Of a DNA stretch of 64,000 nucleotides, positions 8,129 through 17,144 are shown piece after piece. How positions within the stretch are numbered: the stretch's first letter is position 1; each line of letters starts with the position of its first letter. This DNA is from Hyphomicrobium sp. MC1 (GTDB lineage: Bacteria; Pseudomonadota; Alphaproteobacteria; Rhizobiales; Hyphomicrobiaceae), in the NCBI RefSeq assembly GCF_000253295.1, contig NC_015717.1, forward strand, positions 4,154,001 to 4,218,000, read 5' to 3'. The position numbers and the translations under genes are program-made. The notes under the pieces are model-generated. The model was given only the letters and a program-made list of their open reading frames with translations. It had not been told where the DNA came from and did no database searches.

Positions 8129-8715
8129 GGTACTAGCGCCTCAAGCTCGGCGATCCACGCCGCAATGTTGACTTCGATTTCGGTGTTTTCTATGTGAGCG
8201 CGAACATCTGCACTCGGACTTTCCGAATATCCGATCTGAAATCCGGCGGTCGGCAGCCGTTCGTTGAGATGTTGGATAATTTCGGCCGGCGCTTCGATGT
8301 GAATCTTTGCGCCTTCCACCAAGCCACGTAAAATCGCCCTTTCGAGATCCTTCAACGCGCGATCCTGTAGACGCCCGATGAGCCAGGGGCGCAGCAGCGT
8401 CGCGGCCCGCTCAGCGACGTTTTTCTCAATCAGGCCCGACGCACTTTCCAAACGCGCAATAAGCTGCTCAGCGAAATCGCGCTGCCAGCAGTCTTTTTCC
8501 TGGGCGAGCTCGTTCGCGTGATGAATCTGCGCTTCGGCGAGGCGATGCTCTGCATCGGCCTCCGCTTCTGCACGGCCTTCGGCGTAGCCCTGCCGATGAC
8601 CATCCTCGAACGCAGCTTTCAGCTGCGCTTCATGGTCCGGCTCTTCGACGTCAGGGGTGACGCGATCGAAGTCCCTGAGCAGGGAGAACGCCGAACTGTG
8701 AGGCCGAGCCGTCAT
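8125..8715 (-). CDS. fliH: FliH-like flagellar export ATPase regulator
   Basis: FliH binds and restrains the export ATPase FliI and docks it at the C-ring. This 196-residue protein has the typical pattern: a charged, Ala/Glu-rich coiled segment with small-residue spacing (AFEDGHRQGYAEGRAEAEAD), a long amphipathic helix, and a C-terminal globular part. The sequence is divergent, so the call relies on this pattern and on position directly after fliF, with 4-bp overlaps to fliF and motB. The fliI gene is on the other strand at 23,964. Confidence 0.75.
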   Translation of the reverse strand: MTARPHSSAFSLLRDFDRVTPDVEEPDHEAQLKAAFEDGHRQGYAEGRAEAEADAEHRLAEAQIHHANELAQEKDCWQRDFAEQLIARLESASGLIEKNVAERAATLLRPWLIGRLQDRALKDLERAILRGLVEGAKIHIEAPAEIIQHLNERLPTAGFQIGYSESPSADVRAHIENTEIEVNIAAWIAELEALVP

Positions 8716-10397
8716 CCGTTCTTAACCCAATGCTTCATGATCGCAGTCGCCTGCTCTTCATCGCGATCAATAATCGCGCTGAGCTTCTCGACGGGACCGA
8801 GTGCCAGCGAGCGTCCGAACGCCAGTCCGCTGCCAAAGTCTCCCGAGCCGCCGCCCATGCCGTCAAATGGGTTGGCGCCCGGTTCGAGCAACGGCGACGC
8901 CATTTCGGGCATGTCGATGGGAGCTGCGCCCGTTCCCGTAATCGATGCGAGCGGCGCCTCGATCGCGACGTTATCGGCGCTTTCAATCGCGGGCCTATCG
9001 CTTGAGAGCAGGGTCCGCATCACGGGCCGGAAGCCCGCCATCACGACAATTGCAGCAACCAGCAAGATCGTTAGTGAACGGATGCCGGTTCCCGCCAAGC
9101 TCATCAACAGCGAAGCCCATGCCGTTCCCGACGATCCGTCTCCTTCAAACGGGGACGGCGCGAAATCGACGGCGGCGACGCTGATACGATCACCGCGCTT
9201 GGTGTCTATGCCGGCCGCGGAAAGCGCGATCTTCTCGATTTCGGCGACCTGTTTGTCGACGTCTTCGGGCTTTGCATCTTTACCCATCGCATCCATCAGT
9301 CGCTTTTTGTTGACGACGACGGCAACCGAGATGTTCGCGATCTTGTAGCCTTCGCTTGTCGAGGAGGCCGTCGACGAACTGATCTCGTAGTTGGTCGTTT
9401 CTTCCTTGCGATCCTGATTGCGTTTGTTCTGGTCTTTGTGGCTCGTCTGTTCGTTCGGAATGTTTTCCTGAACGCTGACATTGTTCTTGCCGGCGCTGTC
9501 CTGCGAACTCTGAGCTTCCTTGATGTATCGCGTTGATCGCTCGACCTTGCTGTCGGGATCGAACTTCGTTTCGTTCGTCTGCAGTTTATCGATATTCAAG
9601 CGGGCAATAGCGCTGACTTCGAAGTTGTCCAGACCGAGATAGGGCGACAAGGTGCGGCGAACGCTATCCTGAATCTGTTTTGAGACCGTGTGCTCGAGTT
9701 CGAGCATCTGCACCGGCGCGTCGCCGCTGGCGAGGCCGTTGCCGGAGCCTCCAAGAATCGAACCATCGGTGCCGATAACCTGGACTTCGTTCGGCGTCAT
9801 TTCCGGGATCGCCGAGGCAACCAGATGCTTGATGGCCGGCGCTGCAGTGGCATCTCCGGCAACATCCGTGCGAATGACGACAGACGCCGACGGCGCTTCT
9901 TTCTTGACCTGAAGCGCATTCTGGTTCGGCATGAAGATGTGAACACGCGCAGCTCTCACACCCTTCAGGTATTGGATTGTTCGCGACAGCTCGCCCTCAA
10001 GAGCGCGCACGCGCGTCACTTCTTGCATGAACGAGGTGAGCCCGAGCGCGCCGAGCTTATCGAACAGCTCATAACCCGCTGTTTGGCTGCCGGGCAGTCC
10101 CTTTTCCGCGAGCAAAGCGCGAGCTTGTGCCGTCTGCCCGACTGGAACGCTCAACTTCGTCCCGTCCATGCTGCTTTCAAATGGGATGCCGGCCTCGGTC
10201 AGCTCCGTGCCCATGCGGCTGATGTCAGGCGGCGTCAGGCCGACATAAAGCGTCTCATAGCTTGAGCGCGACGCGAAGTAACTGCCTATGGTAATCAGTC
10301 CGAAGACGAGCGCGCCGGCGATGCCAAGCGCCATAAGGCGCCTGCGGCCGAGACCCAGCAGACTGCGATAAAGGTTCTCTAATTGACGCCAATCCAT
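8712..10397 (-). CDS. fliF: Flagellar MS-ring protein FliF
   Basis: FliF forms the MS-ring in the inner membrane, on which the motor is built. The protein has 561 residues, with a transmembrane helix near residues 22-43, the YscJ/FliF ring-building domain (YETLYVGLTPPDISRMGTEL), a polar linker rich in Asn/Lys/Glu, a second transmembrane helix near 430-452 and a cytoplasmic tail that binds FliG. It is the first gene of the fliF-fliH-motB-motC-fliK run. Its upstream region contains a long stem-loop (10,458-10,518). Confidence 0.96.
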   Translation of the reverse strand: MDWRQLENLYRSLLGLGRRRLMALGIAGALVFGLITIGSYFASRSSYETLYVGLTPPDISRMGTELTEAGIPFESSMDGTKLSVPVGQTAQARALLAEKGLPGSQTAGYELFDKLGALGLTSFMQEVTRVRALEGELSRTIQYLKGVRAARVHIFMPNQNALQVKKEAPSASVVIRTDVAGDATAAPAIKHLVASAIPEMTPNEVQVIGTDGSILGGSGNGLASGDAPVQMLELEHTVSKQIQDSVRRTLSPYLGLDNFEVSAIARLNIDKLQTNETKFDPDSKVERSTRYIKEAQSSQDSAGKNNVSVQENIPNEQTSHKDQNKRNQDRKEETTNYEISSSTASSTSEGYKIANISVAVVVNKKRLMDAMGKDAKPEDVDKQVAEIEKIALSAAGIDTKRGDRISVAAVDFAPSPFEGDGSSGTAWASLLMSLAGTGIRSLTILLVAAIVVMAGFRPVMRTLLSSDRPAIESADNVAIEAPLASITGTGAAPIDMPEMASPLLEPGANPFDGMGGGSGDFGSGLAFGRSLALGPVEKLSAIIDRDEEQATAIMKHWVKNG

Positions 10398-10457
10398 CTC
10401 TCGACCTTGCCGGCAAAGTTTCCGGTCAACGGTAGGGACGGAACCTTGTGCAAAGGT

Positions 10458-10518
10458 GACGGGCCGCCTCCGTGGCCTGATCCGCGTTGGCGGAAGAGGT
10501 CAGGGGTGGCGGCCCGTC
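10458..10518. repeat. Long interrupted stem-loop between flagellin and fliF
   Basis: The outer stem is a perfect 11 bp (10,458-10,468 with 10,508-10,518, GACGGGCCGCC/GGCGGCCCGTC). An inner stem of 10 bp (CCTGATCCGC with GCGGA and TCAGG, interrupted by a 5-nt bulge) closes a GTTG tetraloop at 10,486-10,489. No T-run follows on either strand, so it is not a standard terminator. It lies past the flagellin terminator and in the presumed fliF leader, so it could be an mRNA-stability or leader structure. Confidence 0.55.
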
Positions 10519-10539
10519 TAACAGATCGGAGATTGTATG

Positions 10540-10567
10540 GGGCCTGACGCCGAGCGGCGTCAGGCCC
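10540..10567 (-). terminator. Hairpin after the flagellin gene
   Basis: A perfect 12-bp stem (GGGCCTGACGCC/GGCGTCAGGCCC) with a GAGC loop starts 6 nt after the flagellin stop codon. It lacks a clear U-run on the minus-strand transcript, so it may terminate inefficiently or mainly protect the flagellin mRNA from 3' decay. Confidence 0.7.
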
Positions 10568-10573
10568 TAGTTA

Positions 10574-11521
10574 TTAGCCGCGGAAGAGCGACAGGATGTT
10601 CTGGCTCGACTGGTTAGCGATGCTCAGTGCCTGAACACCGAGCTGCTGCTTGACCTGCAATGCCTGCAACTTTGTCGATTCCTGATTCATGTCAGCGTCC
10701 ACCAACTGAGAGATGCCGGTGGTGATCGAGTCCATCAGCGACGATACGAAGTCGGTCTGCAGATCGATGCGCTTCTGCGCCGAGCCGAGGTTAGTAGCTG
10801 CCGTCGTCATGGACTGATAGGCAGCATCGACGCCGGCGATATAGCCGTTCAAGGTCGCCTGATCGGTCGGGCTGTCGGTCAGCGAGCTAATGTCGATGTT
10901 CATAATCGACGTGCCACCCGTCGTCACAACGGCGCCCGTAGACGAACGCTGCGAGTCGAGGATGCCGCCCGCGCCAGAAGCGGTGGAGCTATCGAACAGG
11001 ATTGACGTCGACGTATCGACGCTGATCGTTCCGATAGAAACACTGCCGTCCGAGGCACGAGAGAACGACGAAACGATCGTCTTTGTCGCGCTGTAGCCAG
11101 AGGTCGATGAATCGACCGAAACCCAGTTCTCGCCCGAGAAGCTTGCTGAGGAAGCGATGCCCTTCAGCTGATCCTGGAGCTGGGTGATTTCCGATTGAAT
11201 CTTCGTGCGGTCAACGCCCGGCGATGCGGCCGCAACCAGTTTGTCTTTGATCTGGCCGACGAGATCGATCGACTGGTTGATCGCGTTGTAGGCGACGTCA
11301 ACGGTGCCCTTGCCAAGACCGAGTGCGTCCTGCACGGTCGAGAGCGCCGAGTTGTCCGACTTCATCGTGGTCGCAATCGACCAGTAAGCTGCGTTATCCG
11401 AAGCGCTCGCGACCTTCAGGCCGGTCGAAATCGCGTTCTGCGTCGTCAGCAAATCTTTGGAGGTCTGCCGCAGCGACTGCAATGCGGTCATTGCGGAAAT
11501 GTTGGTATTGATACTGCTCAT
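10574..11521 (-). CDS. Flagellin
   Basis: This is the filament subunit, exported through the flagellar channel. The protein has about 315 residues, with the conserved N-terminal D0/D1 helices (SSINTNISAMTALQSLRQTS), a short variable centre rich in Ser/Thr, and the C-terminal D1/D0 helices ending in ANQSSQNILSLFRG. The start at 11,521 has AAGGG at good spacing; another in-frame ATG is at 11,527. Two stop codons in tandem are followed by a strong hairpin. It stands alone between fliP and fliF, and the 190-nt upstream gap should hold its promoter, though I could not identify convincing -35/-10 boxes. Confidence 0.95.
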   Translation of the reverse strand: MSSINTNISAMTALQSLRQTSKDLLTTQNAISTGLKVASASDNAAYWSIATTMKSDNSALSTVQDALGLGKGTVDVAYNAINQSIDLVGQIKDKLVAAASPGVDRTKIQSEITQLQDQLKGIASSASFSGENWVSVDSSTSGYSATKTIVSSFSRASDGSVSIGTISVDTSTSILFDSSTASGAGGILDSQRSSTGAVVTTGGTSIMNIDISSLTDSPTDQATLNGYIAGVDAAYQSMTTAATNLGSAQKRIDLQTDFVSSLMDSITTGISQLVDADMNQESTKLQALQVKQQLGVQALSIANQSSQNILSLFRG

Positions 11522-11740
11522 GCCCATGTCCCTTGTCCTTTTACTCAGCACAAAACGCTACTGGGACATACCGGATCTACCGGCTTGACAGATCGGCGTC
11601 ATGCCTATGGCGCGTGTTCGCTGCCACCCTGTCATCGGCAAGATTGATAGACGAGAGTCGTTTCCTAATGGTTAATTTTGACGCTTAGAATGTTAATTAT
11701 TTTGCTCGGAGGCGGATTCTTAATGCCGCACGTCATCGAG

Positions 11741-12481
11741 CTAAGTGAATGATTTCACAAGCGCTCCGACGAGCAAGCTCCAACCGTCGACCAGCACGAA
11801 GAACAGCACCTTCAGCGGCAACGCGACGACGGTCGGCGGCATCATCATCATACCCATTGCGGTCATGATCGTCGCCACTACCAGATCTATGACGAGAAAC
11901 GGCAGCGTCACCAAAAAGCCAATCTCGAACCCTCGGCGCAACTCAGAGACCATGAACGCAGGTATGAGCACGCGCAGGTCATCGGGACCCGCCTTGTTCT
12001 GCTCCCCGAAGCGTTCCGCAGACATCTGTTCGAACAGCGCGAGATCCTTGTCGCGCACATTCGCCTTCATAAACGTCCGGAAGGGCGCGGTCGTCCGCAC
12101 GTAGCCATCCTGCTGGCTGATCTTGTTTTCGACCATCGGCTTGACGCCATTATCCCAGGCGTCCTGGAAGGTCGGGGCCATGACGAACAGCGTCATGAAG
12201 AGTGCGAGGCTGACGAGGATCATATTGCTCGGCGTCGTTTGCAGTCCAAGACCGGCGCGAAGGAATGAGAAGGCGATCAGGAATCTCGCGAACGACGTCA
12301 CCATCATCAGCAAGCCGGGCGCGACCGAAAGGACGGTCATCACGACAAGAAGCTGAACGATGCGGCCGGAAACGCTGGCGTCTCCCGCGGGGAAAAGCGT
12401 CTGGAGATCGATTGCCTGCGCGGCAGCCGCGCTCGAAGACGCTGCCAAAAGGATCAGCGCCCACAGAACTTTCTTGATCAT
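11741..12481 (-). CDS. fliP: Flagellar type III export gate protein FliP
   Basis: FliP forms the core of the flagellar export gate in the inner membrane together with FliQ and FliR. The 246-residue protein has a cleavable signal peptide (ALILLAASSSAAAAQA) and four membrane helices with the family signatures SFARFLIAFSFLRAGLG, AFMVSELRRGFEIGF and TAMGMMMMPP. It overlaps fliL by 4 bp and closes the flgB-to-fliP run. The fliQ and fliR genes are not in this window. Confidence 0.96.
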   Translation of the reverse strand: MIKKVLWALILLAASSSAAAAQAIDLQTLFPAGDASVSGRIVQLLVVMTVLSVAPGLLMMVTSFARFLIAFSFLRAGLGLQTTPSNMILVSLALFMTLFVMAPTFQDAWDNGVKPMVENKISQQDGYVRTTAPFRTFMKANVRDKDLALFEQMSAERFGEQNKAGPDDLRVLIPAFMVSELRRGFEIGFLVTLPFLVIDLVVATIMTAMGMMMMPPTVVALPLKVLFFVLVDGWSLLVGALVKSFT

Positions 12482-12975
12482 TCGAGCACCAATCCACCTA
12501 TCAGAAGGCCCAGAATGGCGCCTCGACCGCGGACACGCGCGCGATCGTCAAGTTGCTCTCGCAAGTTCTGGAAGCCACGCACGCCCTGGATGTCGGCTAG
12601 GGAGAGGCCCTTCAGGTAGGCAATCACGTCTTCGCGGACCTCGCCGAGCAACGTCGTCGTTTGGGGCGTGCCGTGGACGACGATAATAGAGACATCGAGC
12701 CTGGCGCGGACCGCAGGCTCGGAATTCAAATCCGTAATGACCGAGGGTATGGCCAGCTCTATGGCGTCGCCCGGGAACCGCCCAGCGGTTGGTCCGGCCG
12801 GCGGCGCTTTATCTGTTGGCACAGAATTCTGAGGCGCAACGTCGGGCATCAGAAAGTAGCCGTAAGCGCCGCCGCCGCCGGCGCCCAAAACGATCGCGAT
12901 AAGCGCCGCTATCACGAAGCCGCCAACGCCACCACCCGCGTTCGAGTCGTCCTTTTTTCGCTTATCTTTTGCCAC
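12478..12975 (-). CDS. fliL: Flagellar basal-body-associated protein FliL
   Basis: FliL is a single-pass inner-membrane protein that surrounds the stator and supports torque. The 165-residue protein has a Lys/Asp-rich cytoplasmic N-terminus, one transmembrane helix (GGFVIAALIAIVLGAGGGGA, about residues 18-40) and a periplasmic SPFH-like domain. It uses a GTG start preceded by a GGGGGAG ribosome site. It sits between flgH and fliP, and its last codons overlap the fliP start by 4 bp. Confidence 0.92.
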   Translation of the reverse strand: MAKDKRKKDDSNAGGGVGGFVIAALIAIVLGAGGGGAYGYFLMPDVAPQNSVPTDKAPPAGPTAGRFPGDAIELAIPSVITDLNSEPAVRARLDVSIIVVHGTPQTTTLLGEVREDVIAYLKGLSLADIQGVRGFQNLREQLDDRARVRGRGAILGLLIGGLVLE

Positions 12976-13000
12976 CTAGCTCTCTCCCCCAACCCGAGCC

Positions 13001-13738
13001 TTAGAAGGGCGAAAGATTATCGAGAATCTGCTGGCCGTAGGCGGGCTGCTGAATTTCCATGACACGGCCGCGGCCGCCATATGAAATTCGCGCTTCAGCA
13101 ATTTTCTCGTAGGAGATCGTATTGTCGGTCGCGATGTCCCGTGGCCGAATGACGCCCTGTACATTCAGGACGCGTAACTCGTAGTTGACCCGCACTTCCT
13201 GCGAACCGCTGACGACGAGATTGCCGTTCGGCAACACCTGACTGACGACGGCGCCGACAAGAAGATTGATGTTTTCAGAGCGGTCGATGGAGCCTTTCGA
13301 GTCCGTCGCCGTGGTGCGATCGAGATTGCCATCAAGACTGCCCGATCCAGTCGGACCTGGCGCGCCGAAGCCAAAATTGAAATCTGCCGATGATTTCAGC
13401 CCAACGCTCGAATCACGTGAACGATTCAAATTGTTATCCAACGACGCCTTGTCGTTGATCTGGATTTTGACAGTGACGACGTCGCCGACCTTGAGGGCGC
13501 GTGCATCGCGAAAGAGGTCGGCGCCGGAATCCTGCCAGGTGGAGTTACCCGAGTGATAGGCGACAGGTGTCACGGGAAGATTGACGTGCGCCGCCTGACC
13601 GGGCGCCAAGCCGCTTCCCATCGGGGACATTGCAGGGGCCTGCGAGACTTCGTGCAATTGGTCTATGGCACACGCGCCTAGCAGCAACGACAGCGACGCA
13701 GTCGCTGGAGCCACCCATCGAAATCTATTGCTGGGCAT
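13001..13738 (-). CDS. flgH: Flagellar L-ring lipoprotein FlgH
   Basis: FlgH forms the outer-membrane L-ring bushing around the rod. From the ATG at 13,738 the protein has 245 residues and a lipoprotein signal with lipobox LLGAC (Cys23). Family features include VGDVVTVKIQINDKASLDN, a Gly-rich stretch and the C-terminal VRPRDI-like region (VIRPRDIATDNTISYEKIAE). The start lies inside the end of motE (14-nt overlap), suggesting translational coupling; a longer in-frame start at 13,777 would bury the signal sequence and was rejected. Confidence 0.95.
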   Translation of the reverse strand: MPSNRFRWVAPATASLSLLLGACAIDQLHEVSQAPAMSPMGSGLAPGQAAHVNLPVTPVAYHSGNSTWQDSGADLFRDARALKVGDVVTVKIQINDKASLDNNLNRSRDSSVGLKSSADFNFGFGAPGPTGSGSLDGNLDRTTATDSKGSIDRSENINLLVGAVVSQVLPNGNLVVSGSQEVRVNYELRVLNVQGVIRPRDIATDNTISYEKIAEARISYGGRGRVMEIQQPAYGQQILDNLSPF

Positions 13739-14444
13739 TGGCCTTGTGCTCCGGCTGAATTGCGAGTTCGCCGGCACCGGCGATAACGGCGGAGAGACGC
13801 GCCGCCTTCGCGACTTCCATCTCAGCCAGAATGGGGCTCGAAACTTTCGGTGCCAGCTTCGAAATGATTGCTGCGGATGTCATCTCGTCCATCGCCGCGA
13901 GTTGTGCCGCAGCGGCGTCCGGTTTCATCCGGCTGTAGATTTCAACGAGCGCGTCAGTAGCGTGCGCGGCGAAATCCTCGCGTAGCTTCATCCAGCTTTT
14001 CAGCACCTCGGCCTTCGCATTGAGAAGCGCGATCCGGTCGTTAATTTCCTTCTGCGCCTTTTGAAGACCACGCGTCTGCTGTGCGATTTGGGCGGCCGAC
14101 GTCGCATCGAGAATATTCGAGCAATACTGCTGCGCCGGGCTCAACTGCTGTTTGGTCGTCGGCGGGAGCGGCAGCGCGTCCACATCTGCGGCCTCGGATT
14201 TCTGAGCGCCTTCGGGCTTGGTGTCGTCGACCGCGATGCGGAACGAATAAGCGATCGGAGGCGTTTGCTCCGCCTTCTGCCGAAGCTCGTATGCGCGCTC
14301 GCTGCGATCGACGGGCGGGCCAACCAGTGGATTGTGGATGCTTTCGGCTACTACCGGCATTGCGGTGGCTATGACAAGCAAACCGCCCGCCAACCATGCC
14401 ACGCTGCCGCGTTCAAGAAACTTGCGAGCGATCAGAAATCTCAT
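13725..14444 (-). CDS. motE: Periplasmic flagellar protein MotE
   Basis: In Sinorhizobium, MotE is a periplasmic chaperone needed for MotC folding, and its gene lies between flgI and flgH exactly as here. The 239-residue protein starts with a signal peptide or anchor (GGLLVIATAMPVVAES), then has a coiled-coil segment (about residues 120-165) and a C-terminal MgtE-N-like domain (YSRMKPDAAAAQLAAMDEMT). It overlaps flgI by 4 bp and flgH by 14 bp. The motC gene is at 5,556, so the predicted pair is present. Confidence 0.88.
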   Translation of the reverse strand: MRFLIARKFLERGSVAWLAGGLLVIATAMPVVAESIHNPLVGPPVDRSERAYELRQKAEQTPPIAYSFRIAVDDTKPEGAQKSEAADVDALPLPPTTKQQLSPAQQYCSNILDATSAAQIAQQTRGLQKAQKEINDRIALLNAKAEVLKSWMKLREDFAAHATDALVEIYSRMKPDAAAAQLAAMDEMTSAAIISKLAPKVSSPILAEMEVAKAARLSAVIAGAGELAIQPEHKANAQQ

Positions 14445-15547
14445 TGCACCACCAGTTCAGCTTGCAATGCGCCTGCCGTCTTCATGGCCTGCAGAATTGC
14501 GATGATCCCGATGGGCTTCAGCCCCATCTTATTCAGTGCGCTTACCAGCTCACGCAGATTAGCCCCCTGAAGCGTTGCGACCGTGCCGCCCGCTTCATTG
14601 ACGTCAACCTGCGTATTGGGAACGACGACGGTCTGGCCACCTTGCGAGAACGGTAGCGGCTGGGACACTTGCGGTGTTTCGGTGACGCGAACGGTTATAT
14701 TTCCGTGCGCGACGGCGACGGTCGAAATCTTTACTTCGCTGCCGATCACGATAGTTCCGGTTCGTTCGTCGATTACGACGCGCGCGGTCTGATCGGGATC
14801 GACTTCAAGTTCACCGAGTTCGGCCACCAGACGCGACGACAGGATATTCCGCGGTTTGCGTATCATCACGCTCTGCCAGTCGCGGGCGCGTGCGATCGGC
14901 ATGCCGAAACGTTCTTTTGCGAAATCGTTGATAACGTCCATGACGCGCACGGCAGTCGTGAAGTCCGGATTGCGCAACTCGAACTCGAGCGGCATGCTTT
15001 CATCAAATGTGCCGGGGGCGTCTTGCTCAACAATCGCGCCGTTGGGAATACGGCCGCGCGTCGGAATTCCGGATGTGATCGATTCCGCGGCGCCCTTCGC
15101 CAGATACCCCGAAATGGTGATCGGGCCTTGCGCAGCGGCGTAGATTTTTTGATCGGCGCCGGCAAGCGAGGTTAGAACCAGTGCGCCACCAGCCAGAGAT
15201 TTGGCATCGCCAATCGACGAGACCGTCACGTCGAAGCGTGATCCCTTCGAGGCGAACGGCGGAAGCTCAGCTGTTACCATAACGGCCGCGACGTTCCGCG
15301 TCCGCGGTTCGTATTGCGAGCCGCGAATATTCACGCCCATGCGATCGAGCATGGCCTGCACGGATTGCTGCGTGAAGGGCGAGTTACGGAGCGTATCGCC
15401 GGTTCCATTCAGGCCGACGACCAGACCATATCCGACGAGCTGGTTGGCGCGGATGCCTTTGAGATCAGTAATATCCTTGATCCGCGTAGCACCGGCACAG
15501 GCCGTCGCGGCAAGAAAATAAACCAGCGCGACAATCACCAATTTCAT
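14441..15547 (-). CDS. flgI: Flagellar P-ring protein FlgI
   Basis: FlgI forms the periplasmic P-ring around the flagellar rod. The 368-residue protein has an N-terminal signal peptide (IVALVYFLAATACAGA) and strong family motifs: RIKDITDLKGIRANQLVGYG, LVVGLNGTGDTLRNSPFT and the C-terminal GANLRELVSALNKMGL. It overlaps flgA upstream and motE downstream by 4 bp each, inside the flgB-to-fliP operon. Confidence 0.97.
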   Translation of the reverse strand: MKLVIVALVYFLAATACAGATRIKDITDLKGIRANQLVGYGLVVGLNGTGDTLRNSPFTQQSVQAMLDRMGVNIRGSQYEPRTRNVAAVMVTAELPPFASKGSRFDVTVSSIGDAKSLAGGALVLTSLAGADQKIYAAAQGPITISGYLAKGAAESITSGIPTRGRIPNGAIVEQDAPGTFDESMPLEFELRNPDFTTAVRVMDVINDFAKERFGMPIARARDWQSVMIRKPRNILSSRLVAELGELEVDPDQTARVVIDERTGTIVIGSEVKISTVAVAHGNITVRVTETPQVSQPLPFSQGGQTVVVPNTQVDVNEAGGTVATLQGANLRELVSALNKMGLKPIGIIAILQAMKTAGALQAELVVQ

Positions 15548-16032
15548 TGGTCATTCACCGCCAAGGTCTGATCGGGTTCGATACGCGCCTTGATGATGAC
15601 GCCCGACTCGGGATTGCGGACATTGATAATTTCGCCGGCCGCGCCCGACTGCAGCGGGACACCGACGCCGACGATCGAGACGTATTTCGAATTGTAGACG
15701 AGCTTGTAGGTGCGGCCTTGCTTCACGAGATCTTCGGCGCGGATCGCCATCTCGGGGATGAGTTCACCCGGCAGCAACGTGCGCCGTGCGATCCGGCCAA
15801 GCAGATCCTGTTCGCGCTCGCCAAAGACAGGCGGATTGCCCGGGTCGACGATCAGCTGACGCTCGATAAGGTTCGCATCCGTGATTCGGTCGCCGGGATA
15901 AATGACGGCGCGCGGCACAAATACGGTTCGGCCGGGATCCTCCGCGAGCGCGTTGGACGCAAATGCGCACGCGGCGAGCAGCGTAAGTCCGAGCTGAACA
16001 GTCTTTTGTGTTTTGCGCCAGACGGACATCAC
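15544..16032 (-). CDS. flgA: Flagellar P-ring assembly chaperone FlgA
   Basis: FlgA is a periplasmic chaperone for P-ring assembly by FlgI. The 162-residue protein has a signal peptide (LTLLAACAFASNALAED), an SAF-like domain (RVIY-like AVIYPGDRITDANLIERQ, ARRTLLPGELIPEMAI) and the C-terminal FlgA-type segment. Two consecutive ATG codons (16,032 and 16,029) overlap the flgG stop region, indicating coupling. FlgI, its substrate, is encoded next. Confidence 0.93.
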   Translation of the reverse strand: MMSVWRKTQKTVQLGLTLLAACAFASNALAEDPGRTVFVPRAVIYPGDRITDANLIERQLIVDPGNPPVFGEREQDLLGRIARRTLLPGELIPEMAIRAEDLVKQGRTYKLVYNSKYVSIVGVGVPLQSGAAGEIINVRNPESGVIIKARIEPDQTLAVNDQ

Positions 16033-16811
16033 CGAATGTCCTTCGTTATCACGTTATACATATCGTCGGCGGCTGAAATGACTTTGGAATTCATTTCATA
16101 GGCGCGCTGCGCGGTGATCAGCTCGGTGATTTCTTTGACGGGATCGACGTTCGAGCTTTCGAGATAACCCTGCTGGATCGTACCGAAGCCCGTATCACCT
16201 GGGGTGCCGAGAACAGGGGCACCGGACGCTTCCGTTTCCTGAAAGAGATTGCCGCCGAGTGGCGCGAGGCCGGTTTCGTTCGCGAAATTGGCGATGGCGA
16301 ATTGCCCGAGGAGCTGCTGAGTTCCGCCGACAGTCGCATACACCTGGCCAACCGCGTTGACGGTGATGTCGGTCGCATTTTGCGGCACGGTGATATTTGG
16401 AATGACCAGGTTACCGTCGAGCGTGATGAGCTGGCCGGTGTTGCTACGGTTGAACGCGCCGTCGCGCGTATACAGGATTTCGTTGTTCTCGCCTTGGACC
16501 TGGAAGTAGCCACGACCGCTCAACGCAAGATCGTAATGGTTGTTGGTCGACGCGAGCGGACCCTGCGCAGAGAGATTGCGAATGGCGACCGTGCGGACGC
16601 CCAGTCCGAGCGTGTTGCCTTCCGGGATAATGGTTTCGTCGTCACGGGCAAGCGTGCCTGCGGGACGATCGCTCTGGTAAAGCAAATCTGCAAATTCCGC
16701 ACGCGAGCGTTTGAAGCCCGTCGTATTGATATTAGCGACGTTGTTGGCGATCACCTCAACGTTCGTCTGCTGGGCAGACATGCCCGTCGCTGCAATCGAA
16801 AGTGCCCGCAT
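16029..16811 (-). CDS. flgG: Flagellar distal rod protein FlgG
   Basis: FlgG builds the distal rod that spans periplasm and rings. The 260-residue length is standard. The N-terminal rod signature (NVEVIANNVANINTTGFKRS), the FlgG-specific LGLGVRTVAIRNLSAQGPL, and the C-terminal LITAQRAYEMNSKVISAADD are all present. It lies 12 nt after fliE and overlaps flgA by 4 bp. Confidence 0.97.
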   Translation of the reverse strand: MRALSIAATGMSAQQTNVEVIANNVANINTTGFKRSRAEFADLLYQSDRPAGTLARDDETIIPEGNTLGLGVRTVAIRNLSAQGPLASTNNHYDLALSGRGYFQVQGENNEILYTRDGAFNRSNTGQLITLDGNLVIPNITVPQNATDITVNAVGQVYATVGGTQQLLGQFAIANFANETGLAPLGGNLFQETEASGAPVLGTPGDTGFGTIQQGYLESSNVDPVKEITELITAQRAYEMNSKVISAADDMYNVITKDIR

Positions 16812-16823
16812 AGCTTATATCCC

Positions 16824-17144
16824 TCAGATCTGCATCCGGCTGATTTCTTGGTATGCCGCAACGACTTTGTCGCGAACTGCAACGACGGTCCGAAGCGCCT
16901 GGTCTGCCTGCATTACGGCTTGCACAACTTGCTGCAGCGGTGCCTTGCCCTGCATGCCCGCAATCGCGGTCGTCTCACCCGTCTTGACGGTAGAAATCGC
17001 ATCAGCAGCCATCGACGCCATAGTCTGGGCGAAGTCATTTTCCGGGGCAGCCTGAGTCGCCGTTGTCGGCGTCGTTCCTGCTACTGGCTGCGAGCCCGTG
17101 ACGCGGCTGATATCGGGTGACAGCATTGCAACGTTCAGGCTCAT
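16824..17144 (-). CDS. fliE: Flagellar hook-basal body complex protein FliE
   Basis: FliE connects the MS-ring to the proximal rod and is needed for early export. The 106-residue size fits, and the C-terminal half has the conserved helical pattern (LQQVVQAVMQADQALRTVVA, ending YQEISRMQI). Its ATG overlaps the flgC stop codon by one base, and flgB-flgC-fliE is a standard order. Confidence 0.94.
   Translation of the reverse strand: MSLNVAMLSPDISRVTGSQPVAGTTPTTATQAAPENDFAQTMASMAADAISTVKTGETTAIAGMQGKAPLQQVVQAVMQADQALRTVVAVRDKVVAAYQEISRMQI

Noticed and set aside
16302..17120. Plus-strand open frame of 272 codons
   Set aside because: It is antisense to flgG and fliE, both of which have clear rod-protein signatures.
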